From assembly GCA_963781675.1 (NCBI GenBank), contig CAWAGF010000006.1, positions 372,001-436,000 of the forward strand: a stretch of DNA of 64,000 bases. Reading direction: 5' to 3'. Shown here piece after piece: positions 8,787 through 17,995 of this stretch. Every line of letters begins with the position of its first letter. Within the stretch, counting starts at the first letter, position 1. Both the position numbers and the translations under genes were made by a program. This DNA is from SCTD01 sp963781675. Lineage in GTDB: Bacteria > Actinomycetota > Actinomycetes > Mycobacteriales > SCTD01. The notes below the pieces were generated by a model, which had not been told where the DNA came from, searched no databases, and saw only the letters and a list, made by a program, of their open reading frames with translations.

Positions 8787-10436
8787 GTGCCCGACCTGCT
8801 GCTCGGCCCGCTGCTGCGCCACGTCGACGAGACGTCCGCGACGGTGTGGGTGGAGACCGACTCCCCCTGCCGCGTGCAGGTGCTCGGCTGCAGCGCTCAG
8901 ACGTTCACCGTCGCCGGCCACCACTACGCCCTCGTCGTCTGCGACGAGCTCGAGCCCGGGACCGTCACGCCGTACGACGTGTCCCTGGACGGCGAGCGGG
9001 TGTGGCCGCGGGCCGACGACCCGTACCCCGCACCCACCGTGCGGACCCGCACGCGGGACGGCGCCAAGCCCTTCCGGCTGCTGTTCGGCTCGTGCCGGGT
9101 GACCCGCCCGCACGAGCCGCCGTACACGCTGGCGACCGGCGACGAGGGCGTCGGCGTCGACGCGCTGCACGCCTACGCCAAGCGGATGCTGACGCAGGAC
9201 GAGCCGTCCTGGCCGGACGCGCTGCTGCTGCTGGGCGACCAGGTCTACGCCGACGAGCTGTCGCCGCAGACGCTCGCCTACATCGAGCGGACCCGCGGGA
9301 CGGAACAGCCACCGGGGGCGGGGGTCGCGGACTTCGAGGAGTACACCGTCCTCTACCAGGAGGCGTGGAGCGACCCGCTCGTGCGGTGGGCGCTGTCGAC
9401 GCTGCCGAGCGCGATGGTCTTCGACGACCACGACGTGCACGACGACTGGAACACCTCCGCCGTCTGGCGCCGGCAGATGCAGGCGCTGGACTGGTGGCCG
9501 GCCCGCATCGAGGGCGGGCTGATGAGCTACTGGCTCTACCAGCACCTGGGCAACCTCTCGCCGGCCGCCCTCGAGCAGGACGAGGTGTGGGCGCGCCTGC
9601 AGGAGGTCGAGGACGGCGAGCAGGTGCTGCGCGAGCACGCCCGGAGGGCCGACGCCGAGGCCGACGGCGGCAAGGGCGTGCGGTGGAGCTACCGGCGCGA
9701 CTTCGGCGACGTCCGGCTGCTGGTGCTGGACTCCCGCGGCGGCCGGGTGCTCGACACCGGTGACCGGTCGATGGTCGACGAGGCGGAGTGGGAGTGGATC
9801 GTCGAGCAGACCCGCGACTGCGCCTCGCACCTGCTGCTGGCCTCCTCGCTGCCGGTGCTGCTGCCGCCGGCGATCCACGGGCTGGAGGCGTGGAACGAGG
9901 CCGTCTGCGACGGCGCGTGGGGCGAGCGGTGGAAGGGCTGGGGCGAGAAGATCCGCCAGGGCGCCGACCTCGAGCACTGGGCGGCGTTCCGCGGTTCCTT
10001 CGTCCGGCTGATGCGCCTGGTCGAGGAGGTCGGCTCCGGCCGGTGCGGCCCGGCGCCGGCGAGCATCACCTTCCTCGGCGGCGACGTGCACTTCTCCTAC
10101 CTGGCGAAGGCGCGCTTCCACGCCGATCGCGGCGTGACGAGCGCGGTGCACCAGGCCGTCTGCTCGCCGGTCCGCAACCCGGTGAACCGCCCGATCCAGC
10201 TCGGCGACCGCTTCGCCCGCACCCCCGTGGGTCGCGGCGTCGGCCGGCTGCTCATGGTGCTGGCCCGCGTCCCGAAGCCGGAGCTGTGGTGGCGGGTCGA
10301 CCACGGGCCGCGCTTCGACAACGAGATCGCGACGCTGGAGCTCGAGGGTCGGCGTTCGCTGTTCCGCCTGGAGCACGCGGTGCCCGGCGACGCGGAGGAG
10401 CGGCTCGAGGTCGTGCTGGAGAAGCAGCTCGCCTGA
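8787..10436 (+). CDS. PhoD-like phosphatase / alkaline phosphatase D family protein
   Basis: A 549-residue metallophosphatase of the PhoD-like superfamily. Visible motifs: RLLFGSCR at the start of the catalytic domain, LLLGDQVYADE (GDxxY), VFDDHDVHDDWN and the distal TFLGGDVHFSY. The N-terminal segment (LLGPLLRHVDETSATVWVET) is the fibronectin-like PhoD_N domain. No export signal is evident, so it may act in the cytoplasm. GTG 8787 is preferred over a TTG at 8775. Ends in TGA that abuts the TCA (stop) of the convergent SDR gene. Confidence 0.88.
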   Translation: MPDLLLGPLLRHVDETSATVWVETDSPCRVQVLGCSAQTFTVAGHHYALVVCDELEPGTVTPYDVSLDGERVWPRADDPYPAPTVRTRTRDGAKPFRLLFGSCRVTRPHEPPYTLATGDEGVGVDALHAYAKRMLTQDEPSWPDALLLLGDQVYADELSPQTLAYIERTRGTEQPPGAGVADFEEYTVLYQEAWSDPLVRWALSTLPSAMVFDDHDVHDDWNTSAVWRRQMQALDWWPARIEGGLMSYWLYQHLGNLSPAALEQDEVWARLQEVEDGEQVLREHARRADAEADGGKGVRWSYRRDFGDVRLLVLDSRGGRVLDTGDRSMVDEAEWEWIVEQTRDCASHLLLASSLPVLLPPAIHGLEAWNEAVCDGAWGERWKGWGEKIRQGADLEHWAAFRGSFVRLMRLVEEVGSGRCGPAPASITFLGGDVHFSYLAKARFHADRGVTSAVHQAVCSPVRNPVNRPIQLGDRFARTPVGRGVGRLLMVLARVPKPELWWRVDHGPRFDNEIATLELEGRRSLFRLEHAVPGDAEERLEVVLEKQLA

Positions 10437-11169
10437 TCAGAGAGCGCGGGCGTAGCCGCCGTCCACCGTGACCATCGTGCCGGTGACGTACGACGCGGCC
10501 GGGCTCAGCACGAACGCCGCCACCCGGCCGAACTCCGCGGGGTCGCCGTAGCGGCGCAGCGGGATGTCGAGCGGCTCCTGCTCGGCGTCCAGGCCGAGCT
10601 CGCGCAGCCGGTCCGTGAGCACCCGCCCGGGGAGCAGGCCGTTCACGCGCACGCCACGCGGGCCGAGCTCGTCGGCCATCGTCTTGGCGAGCATGGCCAG
10701 GCCCGGTCGCAGGCCGTTGCTCGCGGCCAGGCCCGCGATCGGCGCCTTGACGCTGGTCGACAGCACCAGCGCCAGCGCGCCGCCCTCGGCAGGCAGCCCG
10801 GTGACCACCGCGCGGCAGGTGCGGACCGCACCGAGGAAGACGCTGTCGAAGGCGCCCGACCACTGCGCGTCGGTCAGCTCCAGGGCGCTGCCGGCGGGCG
10901 GGCCGCCGACGCTGACCAGGGCGCCGTCGAGGCGGCCGTACGCCTCCTGCGCGGCGGCCACGAGGCGCTCCGGGCGCCTCCGGGTCGGCCAGGTCGGCGA
11001 CGACCCCTACAGCGCCGAGCCGGTCGGCTGCCGCGCGGACGCGGTCGGCGTCCCGCGCGGCGAGGACCACCCGGGCGCCCTCGGCCACCAGGGCCTCGGC
11101 GGTGGCGAGGCCGAGCCCGCGCGAGCCGCCGGTGACGAGGAAGACCCGGTCCTGCAGCCCGAGGTCCAC
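10437..11169 (-). pseudogene. Short-chain dehydrogenase/reductase, frameshifted
   Basis: The N-terminal Rossmann half (DRVFLVTGGSRGLGLATAEA) starts at GTG 11169, and the C-terminal half (SVGGPP, PGLAMLAKTMADELGPRGVRVNG, TVDGGYARAL) continues in another frame. The frames join if one C is removed near 10975 in a GCGCCCGG run, giving about 243 residues. The usual YxxxK catalytic pair is not obvious in the reconstructed protein, where the region reads LAASNGLRPGLAM, so even the repaired enzyme is a divergent SDR. The start overlaps the stop of the upstream alcohol dehydrogenase (TAGTG). Either an assembly indel or real decay. Confidence 0.75.
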
Positions 11170-12248
11170 TAGGGGACGACCACCGTGCGCGACGCCCTTG
11201 CCGGCGCTCATGTCGGCGAAGGCGCCGTCGATCGCCGTCCAGCCCGACGGTGCCGGTGATGAGGGCGCCGAGGTCGAGCCGGCCCTCCGCGGCGTAGCCG
11301 AGGATCTTCGGGATGTCGGTCATCGGGTCGGTGTTGCCGTAGACGCAGCCCTGGATGACCCGCGCGAAGTGGAACAGCTCGAGGGCGCTGAAGGTGACCT
11401 GCTGCTCCTTGCCGCCGATGCCCACGATCGTGGTGGTGCCGCCGCGGCGGGTCGCGGACCAGGAGGAGCGGATCGTGTCGGCGAGCCCGACGCAGTCGAA
11501 GGCGTGGTCGGCGCCGCGCTTCGTCGGTCAGCCCGCGGACCTGCTTGGCGAGCTCGCCGCCGGCCTCCAGCACCTGCGTGGCGCCCATGGCCTGCGCCAG
11601 CTCGAGCTTCTCCGGCGCGCGGTCGACCACGATGACCTCGCCCGCGCCGGCCAGCCGCGCGCCCTGCACGACGGACAGGCCGACGCCGCCGAGGCCGACG
11701 ACGAGCACCGACTGGCCCGCGCGCACCTTCGCGGTGTTGAGCACCGCGCCGACACCGGTCATGACCGCGCAGCCGACGAGGGCGGCGTGCTCGAGCGGCA
11801 CCGCGTCCGGGACCTTCAGGACCGCGCGCTCGGAGACGACGGTCTCCTCCGCGAAGCCGCCGGTGGACAGGCCGGGGTAGACGTCCTGCCCGTCGACCTT
11901 CGCGTAGGGCGCGCTCGCCGCGCTGCTGCTGGTCTCGCAGAGCCACGGCTCGCCCTGCAGGCAGTACCAGCAGGTGCCGTCCGGCGGGGCCCAGCACAGG
12001 ACGACGCGGTCGCCCGGCGCGGCGCTGGTGACGCCCTCGCCGACGGAGACGACGGTCCCGGCCGACTCGTGGCCGAGCACGACCGGCATCGCCTGGCGCA
12101 GCGTGCCCTTCGCGAGCGACAGGTCGCTGTGGCAGACGCCGGTGGCGGCGATCCGGACGCGCACCTGACCGGGGCCGGGCTCCGGCAGGTCGAGCTCGGC
12201 CAGGCGCAGGCTCTCACCGGGGGCGGACAGGACGGCGGCGCGGACCAC
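11169..12248 (-). pseudogene. Zinc-dependent alcohol dehydrogenase, multiply frameshifted
   Basis: Medium-chain zinc alcohol dehydrogenase. The intact N-terminal 240 residues show the catalytic zinc motif GVCHSDL, GHESAG and the structural zinc cysteines CWYCLQGEPWLC, plus the GLGGVGL nucleotide-binding loop. Reading then shifts near 11515 (extra A in GACGAAGCG), continues as TIVGIGGKEQQVTFSALELF in another frame, and shifts again near 11235 and near 11185. The last-frame end ASRTVVVP and TAG at 11169-11171 match family C-termini. Three indels in one gene are more than its neighbours carry. Operon with the SDR downstream. Confidence 0.8.
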
Positions 12249-12338
12249 GGGGCTCCTCGGGGCGGGCGGACGGTGGGTGGGAGCCTACGAGGCGCGGCTC
12301 GGGCCACCGGACGCGCACCGACCCTGCTGGAGGACCCC

Positions 12339-12473
12339 GTGACCGAGCCCGACACCCACGACGCCCGCGAGGGCAGCGGCGACCCGGCCACCGACCCGGC
12401 CGCCATCGGCGAGAAGAGCTTCGAGGAGCCGGACGGCGACGGCGGCGCCGTCGTCGAGGGGGCCGACCGCTAG
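12339..12473 (+). CDS. Small acidic low-complexity protein (44 aa)
   Basis: A 44-residue frame from GTG 12339 with a strong ribosome site (GGAGG at the right distance) starting MTEPDTHDAREGSGDPATDP. It has about fourteen acidic residues and no hydrophobic core. It lies in the 250-bp gap between the alcohol dehydrogenase and the EamA transporter. Similar in style to the proteins at 8583, 15075 and 58104. Function unknown. Confidence 0.55.
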   Translation: MTEPDTHDAREGSGDPATDPAAIGEKSFEEPDGDGGAVVEGADR

Positions 12474-12504
12474 CCGCTGTCACGACCGTCCTAGCCTGTC
12501 GCGC

Positions 12505-13401
12505 ATGACGCGGCGGGGGTGGGTGCTCTTCACGGCGATGTGCGTGCTGTGGGGGATGCCGTACCTGCTCATCAAGGTCGCGGTCGAGGAGCTCAGCCCG
12601 CCGCAGCTCGTCCTGCTGCGCACCGGGCTCGCGGCGGTGCTCCTGCTGCCGTGGGCCGCAGCGCGCGGCCAGCTCGCCCCGGTGCTTCGGCACTGGCGCC
12701 CGCTGCTGGTGTTCACCTTCCTCGAGCTGGCCGTCCCGTGGCTGCTGCTGGCCAGTGCCGAGCGCAACCTCAGCAGCTCGCTGACCGGGCTGCTCGTGGC
12801 CGCGGTCCCGCTCGTCGCGGCGTTCGCGGCGCGGCTCGGCGACCACGCCGACCGGCTGGACCGGCGTCGGGCGCTGGGTCTCGCGGTGGGCTTCGCCGGG
12901 GTCGCCGCGCTGGTCGGGATCGACGTCCGCGGCGGCGACCTCGTCTCGGTGGGCGAGGTGGCGCTGACCGTCGTCTGCTACGCGCTGGCGCCGCTCGTGG
13001 TGAGCCGCTGGCTGTCGGACGTGCCGTCCACGGGGGTCACCGCTGCGGCGCTCGGCCTCACCGCGCTGGTCTACGCGCCGTTCGGCCTCCCGGGTCTGGA
13101 GGTGCCGAGCGGGCGGGTCGTCTGGGCGGTCGTCGTCCTGTCGCTGGCGTGCACCGTCGCCGCGCTGCTGGCCTTCTTCGCGCTCATCGCCGAGGCCGGC
13201 CCGCAGCGCGCGCTGGTCATCACCTTCGTCAACCCCGCGGTCGCGCTGCTGCTCGGGATCGCCCTGCTCGACGAGCCGCTGACCCTCGGGGCCGTCGTCG
13301 GCTTCCCGCTGGTGCTGCTCGGCTGCGTGCTGGCCACCCGCGCGACCACCGCCGCGACCGTGGACGCGGAGGTCCTGGGGGAGCCGGTCGGCCGCCCCTA
13401 G
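12505..13401 (+). CDS. EamA/DMT family transporter
   Basis: A 298-residue membrane protein with ten hydrophobic segments in two EamA repeats, the standard architecture of drug/metabolite exporters such as RhaT or YdcZ relatives. The start MTRRGWVLFTAMCVLWGMPY is a typical first helix. The second repeat ends with the LLDEPLTLGAVVGFPLVLLG signature (an E-P pair typical for the family). The substrate cannot be deduced; such carriers export amino acids, nucleobases or other metabolites. Confidence 0.9.
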   Translation: MTRRGWVLFTAMCVLWGMPYLLIKVAVEELSPPQLVLLRTGLAAVLLLPWAAARGQLAPVLRHWRPLLVFTFLELAVPWLLLASAERNLSSSLTGLLVAAVPLVAAFAARLGDHADRLDRRRALGLAVGFAGVAALVGIDVRGGDLVSVGEVALTVVCYALAPLVVSRWLSDVPSTGVTAAALGLTALVYAPFGLPGLEVPSGRVVWAVVVLSLACTVAALLAFFALIAEAGPQRALVITFVNPAVALLLGIALLDEPLTLGAVVGFPLVLLGCVLATRATTAATVDAEVLGEPVGRP

Positions 13402-13508
13402 CCCGCGGGCGTGGACCCCCTCCACCAGTCGATCGTCAGCTGGCTGCTGCGGGACGGACGGGCCGCGCGAGGTGGTGCCGGGCTGGCCGCGGGTCGTACG
13501 GTGCGGCC

Positions 13509-15050
13509 ATGAAGGTGCCGATGACGACCGCCGACTTCCTCGACCGCGCGGAGCAGGTCTACCCCCAGCGGACGGCCGTCGTGGACGAGCCGGGGGAGCA
13601 CCAGGACGGCGGCCTCGGGACGCTCACCTACGCCGCGCTCGCCGACCGGGCGCGGGCGATCGCCGCGGGGCTGGACGAGCTCGGCGTCGGCCGCGGCCAG
13701 CGGGTCGCGGTGGTCAGCCACAACAGCGCCCGGCTGCTCGAGCTCTTCTTCGGCGTCACCGCCTGGGGGCGCGTGCTGGTGCCGGTGAACTTCCGGCTGA
13801 GCCGCGACGAGGTCGCCTACATCGTCGAGCACTCCGGCGCGACCGTGCTGCTCGTGGACCCCGAGCTCGACGCGGCGCTGGCGGACGTCACCGCAGCCCA
13901 CCGGTTCGTGCTCGGGAAGGAGTCCGACGCCGCGCTGCTGCGCCCGGGCACCGCGCCGGCGCCGTGGGAGGAGCCGGACGAGGACGCGACCGCCACGATC
14001 AACTACACCTCCGGCACGACCGCGCGGCCCAAGGGGGTGCAGATCACGCACCGGAACATCTGGCTGAACGGCGTGACCTTCGCGCTGCACGCCGGCGTGA
14101 CGGACCGGGACGTCTACCTGCACACGCTGCCGATGTTCCACGCCAACGGCTGGGGGATGCCCTTCGCGCTGACCGGCCTCGGCGTCCCGCAGGTGGTGAT
14201 CCGCAAGATCGACGGGGCCGACGTCCTGGGGAGGGTGGAGCGGTACGGCGTGACCCTGATGTGCGCCGCACCGGCCGTCGTCGCCTCCGTGCTGGAGGCC
14301 GCCCAGACGTGGGAGGGCGACGTCCCGGGGCGGGACCGCACGCGCATCGTCGTCGCCGGGGCCCCGCCGCCGAGCCGGACCATCCAGCGCGTCGAGGAGG
14401 AGCTCGGCTGGGAGTTCCTGCAGATCTACGGCCTCACCGAGACCTCACCGCTGCTGACCGTGAACCGGCGGCGCGCGGAGGAGGACGACCTGTCGGCGGA
14501 GGAGCGCGCCAAGCGGCTCGGCCGGGCCGGGATGCCGGCTCTCGGCACCCGCATCCGGATCAGCGACAGCGGCGAGGTCCTCGCCCGTGGCAACACCGTG
14601 CTGGAGGGCTACTGGGAGCAGCCGGACGCGACAGCGGACGCCCTGGAAGGCGGCTGGTTCCACACCGGCGACGGCGGCACGCTGGACGACGAGGGCTACC
14701 TGTCGATCAGCGACCGGCGCAAGGACGTGATCATCACCGGTGGCGAGAACGTCTCCTCGATCGAGGTGGAGGACTGCCTGTTCAGCCACCCCGCGGTCGC
14801 GGAGGTCGCCGTCATCGGCGTCCCGTCCGAGAAGTGGGGCGAGACCATCAAGGCGCTGGTCGTGCTGGCCCCCGGCGAGAGCGCCGACGAGGCCGAGCTC
14901 ATCGCGCACTGCAAGACGCGGCTGGCCGGCTACAAGGCCCCCACCTCCGTCGAGCTGCGCGAGGCGATCCCGCGCACCGCGACCGGGAAGGTGCAGAAGT
15001 TCAAGCTGCGCGAGCAGTACTGGGCGGGCCAGGAGCGGCAGGTCAACTAG
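13509..15050 (+). CDS. Long/medium-chain acyl-CoA synthetase (AMP-binding)
   Basis: ATP-dependent CoA ligase of 513 residues. Motifs in order: INYTSGTTARPKG (P-loop A3), the LPMFHANGW segment, QIYGLTETSP (A5), YLSISDRRKDVIITGGENVS (A8) and the catalytic lysine in PRTATGKVQKF (A10). This is the FadD-like branch that activates fatty or short aromatic acids for degradation. It does not sit in an operon with the acyl-CoA dehydrogenase, but the window has both. Exact substrate unknown. Confidence 0.93.
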   Translation: MKVPMTTADFLDRAEQVYPQRTAVVDEPGEHQDGGLGTLTYAALADRARAIAAGLDELGVGRGQRVAVVSHNSARLLELFFGVTAWGRVLVPVNFRLSRDEVAYIVEHSGATVLLVDPELDAALADVTAAHRFVLGKESDAALLRPGTAPAPWEEPDEDATATINYTSGTTARPKGVQITHRNIWLNGVTFALHAGVTDRDVYLHTLPMFHANGWGMPFALTGLGVPQVVIRKIDGADVLGRVERYGVTLMCAAPAVVASVLEAAQTWEGDVPGRDRTRIVVAGAPPPSRTIQRVEEELGWEFLQIYGLTETSPLLTVNRRRAEEDDLSAEERAKRLGRAGMPALGTRIRISDSGEVLARGNTVLEGYWEQPDATADALEGGWFHTGDGGTLDDEGYLSISDRRKDVIITGGENVSSIEVEDCLFSHPAVAEVAVIGVPSEKWGETIKALVVLAPGESADEAELIAHCKTRLAGYKAPTSVELREAIPRTATGKVQKFKLREQYWAGQERQVN

Positions 15051-15074
15051 CCGGATCCGGGGTAGGGGCAGGGC

Positions 15075-15383
15075 ATGACCGAGCCCTTCAGCCAGCAGTC
15101 CGACGACACCCGCGCGAGCGGCCCGACGCAGTCCGACGCCGCGGGCGACAGCGGCGTGCAGGGCGGCGACGCCGCCGACCGGATGGACTCCGCGGGACCC
15201 GGCTCCGGTGGCCTGGCGGGCGGCGGCGCCGACGGCGAGACCGGCGCCCGCGAGCAGCTGCGCAAGGACCTGGGCGAGCGCGACGCCTCCCTCGGCACCG
15301 AGGACGGTGGCGAGCTCGAGCAGGCCGCCGCCGTCGGCGAGACCGACGACCCGCAAGGCGGCTCGATCCAGTCGCGCGGCTGA
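15075..15383 (+). CDS. Acidic disordered protein (102 aa)
   Basis: A 102-residue hydrophilic protein starting MTEPFSQQSDDTRASGP, rich in Gly, Asp, Ala, Ser and Glu with no membrane segment. A short central part (REQLRKDLGERDASLG) could form a helix. It is 24 bp downstream of the acyl-CoA synthetase and 23 bp upstream of the photolyase on the same strand. It shares the MTEP beginning and the composition of the small protein at 12339. No known domain is recognised. Confidence 0.6.
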   Translation: MTEPFSQQSDDTRASGPTQSDAAGDSGVQGGDAADRMDSAGPGSGGLAGGGADGETGAREQLRKDLGERDASLGTEDGGELEQAAAVGETDDPQGGSIQSRG

Positions 15384-15406
15384 CCGACCGCTGCCAGGCT
15401 CGTCGC

Positions 15407-16879
15407 ATGACGCGCCGCTGGCTGTTCGCCGACCAGCTCGGCCCGCAGTTCCTCGACGCGCGGGACCAGCCGGCGCTGCTCGTCGAGTCGCGCGCAGTCT
15501 TCCGGCGCCGGACGTTCCACCGCGCCAAGGCGCACCTGCTGCTGTCCGCGCTCCGGCACCGCGCGCTCGAGCTCGGCGACCAGTGCACCTACCTGCAGGT
15601 GGACACCTACGACGAGGCGCTGCGGCAGGTCGACGAGCCGCTGTCGGTCGTGCAGCCCACCTCGTACGCCGCTGACCGCTTCGTGCGCGACCGCGGCGTC
15701 GAGGTGGTGCCGGAGGGGCGCGGCTTCGCCACGACGCGCGAGGACTTCGCGCAGTGGGTGAGCGGCCGCAAGCGCCTGCTGATGGAGGACTTCTACCGCT
15801 GGCAGCGCGTGCGGTTCGACCTGCTCATGGACGGCGACGAGCCGGCCGGCGGCCGGTGGAACCTCGACCACGACAACCGGCAGCCGCCCCCGAAGCGGGA
15901 GGTGCTCGGCCTGCCGGAGCCGTGGTACCCGGGCGAGGACGACGTCGACGCGCAGGTGCGCGAGGACCTCGACCGCTGGGAGCGCGACGGCCTCGCGACC
16001 TTCGTCGGTGCCGACCGGCCGCGGTGGGCGCCGGTCACGCGGTGGGAGGCGACCGCCGCGCTGGAGCACTTCGTGCAGCACCGGCTGGCCGACTTCGGCC
16101 CGACCGAGGACGCCATGCTCGGCGCCGACCCGTGGATGGCGCACAGCGCCCTGTCGCCGGCCCTCAACCTCGGGCTGCTGCACCCGCTGGAGTGCGCACA
16201 GGCTGCCGAGCAGGCCTACCGGTCCGGCGACGCGCCGCTCAACAGCGTGGAGGGCTACGTCCGGCAGGTCATCGGCTGGCGGGAGTACGTCTGGTCGGTC
16301 TACTGGCAGATGCCGGACGGCTACCGCGACCGCAACGCCCTGTCCGCCGACGCGGACCTGCCGACGTGGTTCCGGACGCTCGACGCCGACGAGGAGGTCA
16401 CGGCGAACTGCCTGTCGTCGGTGCTGCGGGACCTGCGCGAGCGCGGCTGGGTGCACCACATCCCGCGGCTGATGGTGCTCGGCAACTACGCCCTGCAGCG
16501 CGGCTGGGACCCGAAGCAGGTCACGGCGTGGTTCCACGAGGTCTTCGTCGACGGCTACGACTGGGTGATGCTCCCGAACGTCACCGGCATGAGCCAGCAC
16601 GCCGACGGCGGCTGGATGACGACCAAGCCGTACGCCGCCGGCGGGGCGTACATCAACCGGATGAGCGACTACTGCAGCGGCTGCGCGTACGACCCGAAGG
16701 TGCGCGTCGGGCCGACCGCCTGCCCGTACACCGCGGGGTACTGGGCGTTCCTGGAGCGCAACCGCGGGCGCCTGCAGGACAACCACCGGATGCGCCAGCC
16801 GCTGCTCGGCCTCGACCGGCTGAAGGACCTGCCCGAGCTGGTGGTGCAGGAGCGGGAGCGCGGCGACGCGCCGCCGTAG
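15407..16879 (+). CDS. Iron-sulfur bacterial cryptochrome/photolyase (FeS-BCP, PhrB-like)
   Basis: A 490-residue protein of the CryPro/FeS-BCP clade, which repairs (6-4) photoproducts using FAD, a lumazine antenna and a [4Fe-4S] cluster. The N-terminus MTRRWLFADQLGPQF is the usual beginning. The conserved PWMAHSALSPALNLGLLHP and YINRMSDYCSGCAYDPK segments are visible. Cluster cysteines are Cys423, Cys426 and Cys439 plus one upstream (TANCLSS). Length fits PhrB of Agrobacterium. Likely acts on cytoplasmic DNA after UV exposure; its use in vivo is inferred. Confidence 0.93.
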   Translation: MTRRWLFADQLGPQFLDARDQPALLVESRAVFRRRTFHRAKAHLLLSALRHRALELGDQCTYLQVDTYDEALRQVDEPLSVVQPTSYAADRFVRDRGVEVVPEGRGFATTREDFAQWVSGRKRLLMEDFYRWQRVRFDLLMDGDEPAGGRWNLDHDNRQPPPKREVLGLPEPWYPGEDDVDAQVREDLDRWERDGLATFVGADRPRWAPVTRWEATAALEHFVQHRLADFGPTEDAMLGADPWMAHSALSPALNLGLLHPLECAQAAEQAYRSGDAPLNSVEGYVRQVIGWREYVWSVYWQMPDGYRDRNALSADADLPTWFRTLDADEEVTANCLSSVLRDLRERGWVHHIPRLMVLGNYALQRGWDPKQVTAWFHEVFVDGYDWVMLPNVTGMSQHADGGWMTTKPYAAGGAYINRMSDYCSGCAYDPKVRVGPTACPYTAGYWAFLERNRGRLQDNHRMRQPLLGLDRLKDLPELVVQERERGDAPP

Positions 16880-16888
16880 GGTCCCGGC

Positions 16889-17482
16889 ATGGAGTACTCC
16901 GAGGTGCTGCGGCGCCGTCGCATGGTCCGCCACTACACCGACGAGCCGCTGTCGCCGCAGCTCGTCGAGCGGGTGCTCGACAGCGCGCTTCGGGCGCCTT
17001 CGGCGGGCTTCTCGCAGGGCTGGGCCTTCCTGGTGCTGACCGAGCCGGAGGACCGTGCGCGGTTCTGGCCGTTCGTCCCGACGCGGGCCACGCAGACGCC
17101 GACCATGAAGGACGCCCCGTTGGTCGTGGTGCCGCTCGCGCACGAGGCGGCGTACGTCGAGCGCTACGCCAAGCCGGACAAGGCCGCCGCGGGCGTGAAG
17201 GTGTGGCCCGTCCCGTACTGGTACGTCGACACCGGCATGGCTTCTCTCTGCATGCTGCTCACCGCCGTCGACGAGGGGTTGGGCGCCTGCTTCTTCGGCA
17301 TCCAGCACGAGCAGCGGGCCGGCTTCAAGGCCGAGTTCGGCATCCCGGACGCGTACGAGCCGCTGGGCGGCATCACCGTCGCACATCGGCACCCGGGCCT
17401 CGAGCCGCAGGACGCGGTCTCCATCGAGGCACGCCGGCGCCACAAGGAGGAGGTCGTGCACCGCGGCCAGTGGCGCGACTAG
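16889..17482 (+). CDS. Nitroreductase family protein
   Basis: A 197-residue flavin-dependent nitroreductase-fold protein. Family features: the N-terminal basic RRRRMVRHYTDEPL that contacts FMN phosphate, APSAGFSQGW, and the late GLGACFFG segment. It starts 9 bp after the photolyase stop, so the two are probably co-transcribed. Its TAG stop shares a CTAG tetranucleotide with the stop of the convergent DUF1697 gene. Substrate unknown. Confidence 0.88.
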   Translation: MEYSEVLRRRRMVRHYTDEPLSPQLVERVLDSALRAPSAGFSQGWAFLVLTEPEDRARFWPFVPTRATQTPTMKDAPLVVVPLAHEAAYVERYAKPDKAAAGVKVWPVPYWYVDTGMASLCMLLTAVDEGLGACFFGIQHEQRAGFKAEFGIPDAYEPLGGITVAHRHPGLEPQDAVSIEARRRHKEEVVHRGQWRD

Positions 17483-17991
17483 GTGGCGGCGAGCTCCTGC
17501 AGCGCCAGCACCGTGCGCCAGTTCCGTGCCGTGGCGACCACGGGGAAGCGCTTGCTGCTCAGCAGCTTCGACGCCCGCGTGTCGTGCGAGCTCTCGGCGT
17601 ACCGCACGTAGAGGACGCGGTCGCCCAGCTCGACCCGGTCGGGCAGCAGCGCCTCGGGGTCGACCACGGCCGGGTCGAGCCGGTCGCCGAGGAAGACGGC
17701 GTGCAGCAGCTTGGGGTCCGGGTCGTAGGGGTTGGCGGCGACCACCGCGTCCAGCTCCGCCCCGGTGCGCGTCACGACCGCCACGTCGAGGGCGAGCTCG
17801 TCGTGCAGCGCCCGCTCGACCTTGGCCGCCAGCCCCTTCGCGGGAGCGGTGACCACGGCGTTGCCGCTCTGCAGGTAGGTCTTCACGTCCTCGCAGCCCA
17901 GCCCCTGGAGCAGCGTGCGGAAGGCCGCCATCGCGATCCGGTTGTGGCCGCCGACGTTGACGCCGCGCAGCAGGACCGCGACGCGCGTCAT
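17479..17991 (-). CDS. DUF1697 family protein
   Basis: A 170-residue cytoplasmic protein of the DUF1697 family, recognisable by the start VAVLLRGVNVGGHNRIAM, then CEDVKTYLQSGNAVV and the late SKLLSSKRFPVVATARNW. The family has no settled function. It is 4 bp downstream of the GH3 lipoprotein gene on the same strand. The stop codon is shared tail-to-tail with the nitroreductase (CTAG). Confidence 0.87.
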   Translation of the reverse strand: MTRVAVLLRGVNVGGHNRIAMAAFRTLLQGLGCEDVKTYLQSGNAVVTAPAKGLAAKVERALHDELALDVAVVTRTGAELDAVVAANPYDPDPKLLHAVFLGDRLDPAVVDPEALLPDRVELGDRVLYVRYAESSHDTRASKLLSSKRFPVVATARNWRTVLALQELAAT

Positions 17992-17995
17992 CGCG

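Noticed and set aside
11169..12248. Programmed ribosomal frameshifting to explain the broken alcohol dehydrogenase
   Set aside because: Three separate sites with no slippery heptamer or shared motif; ordinary indels explain them better.
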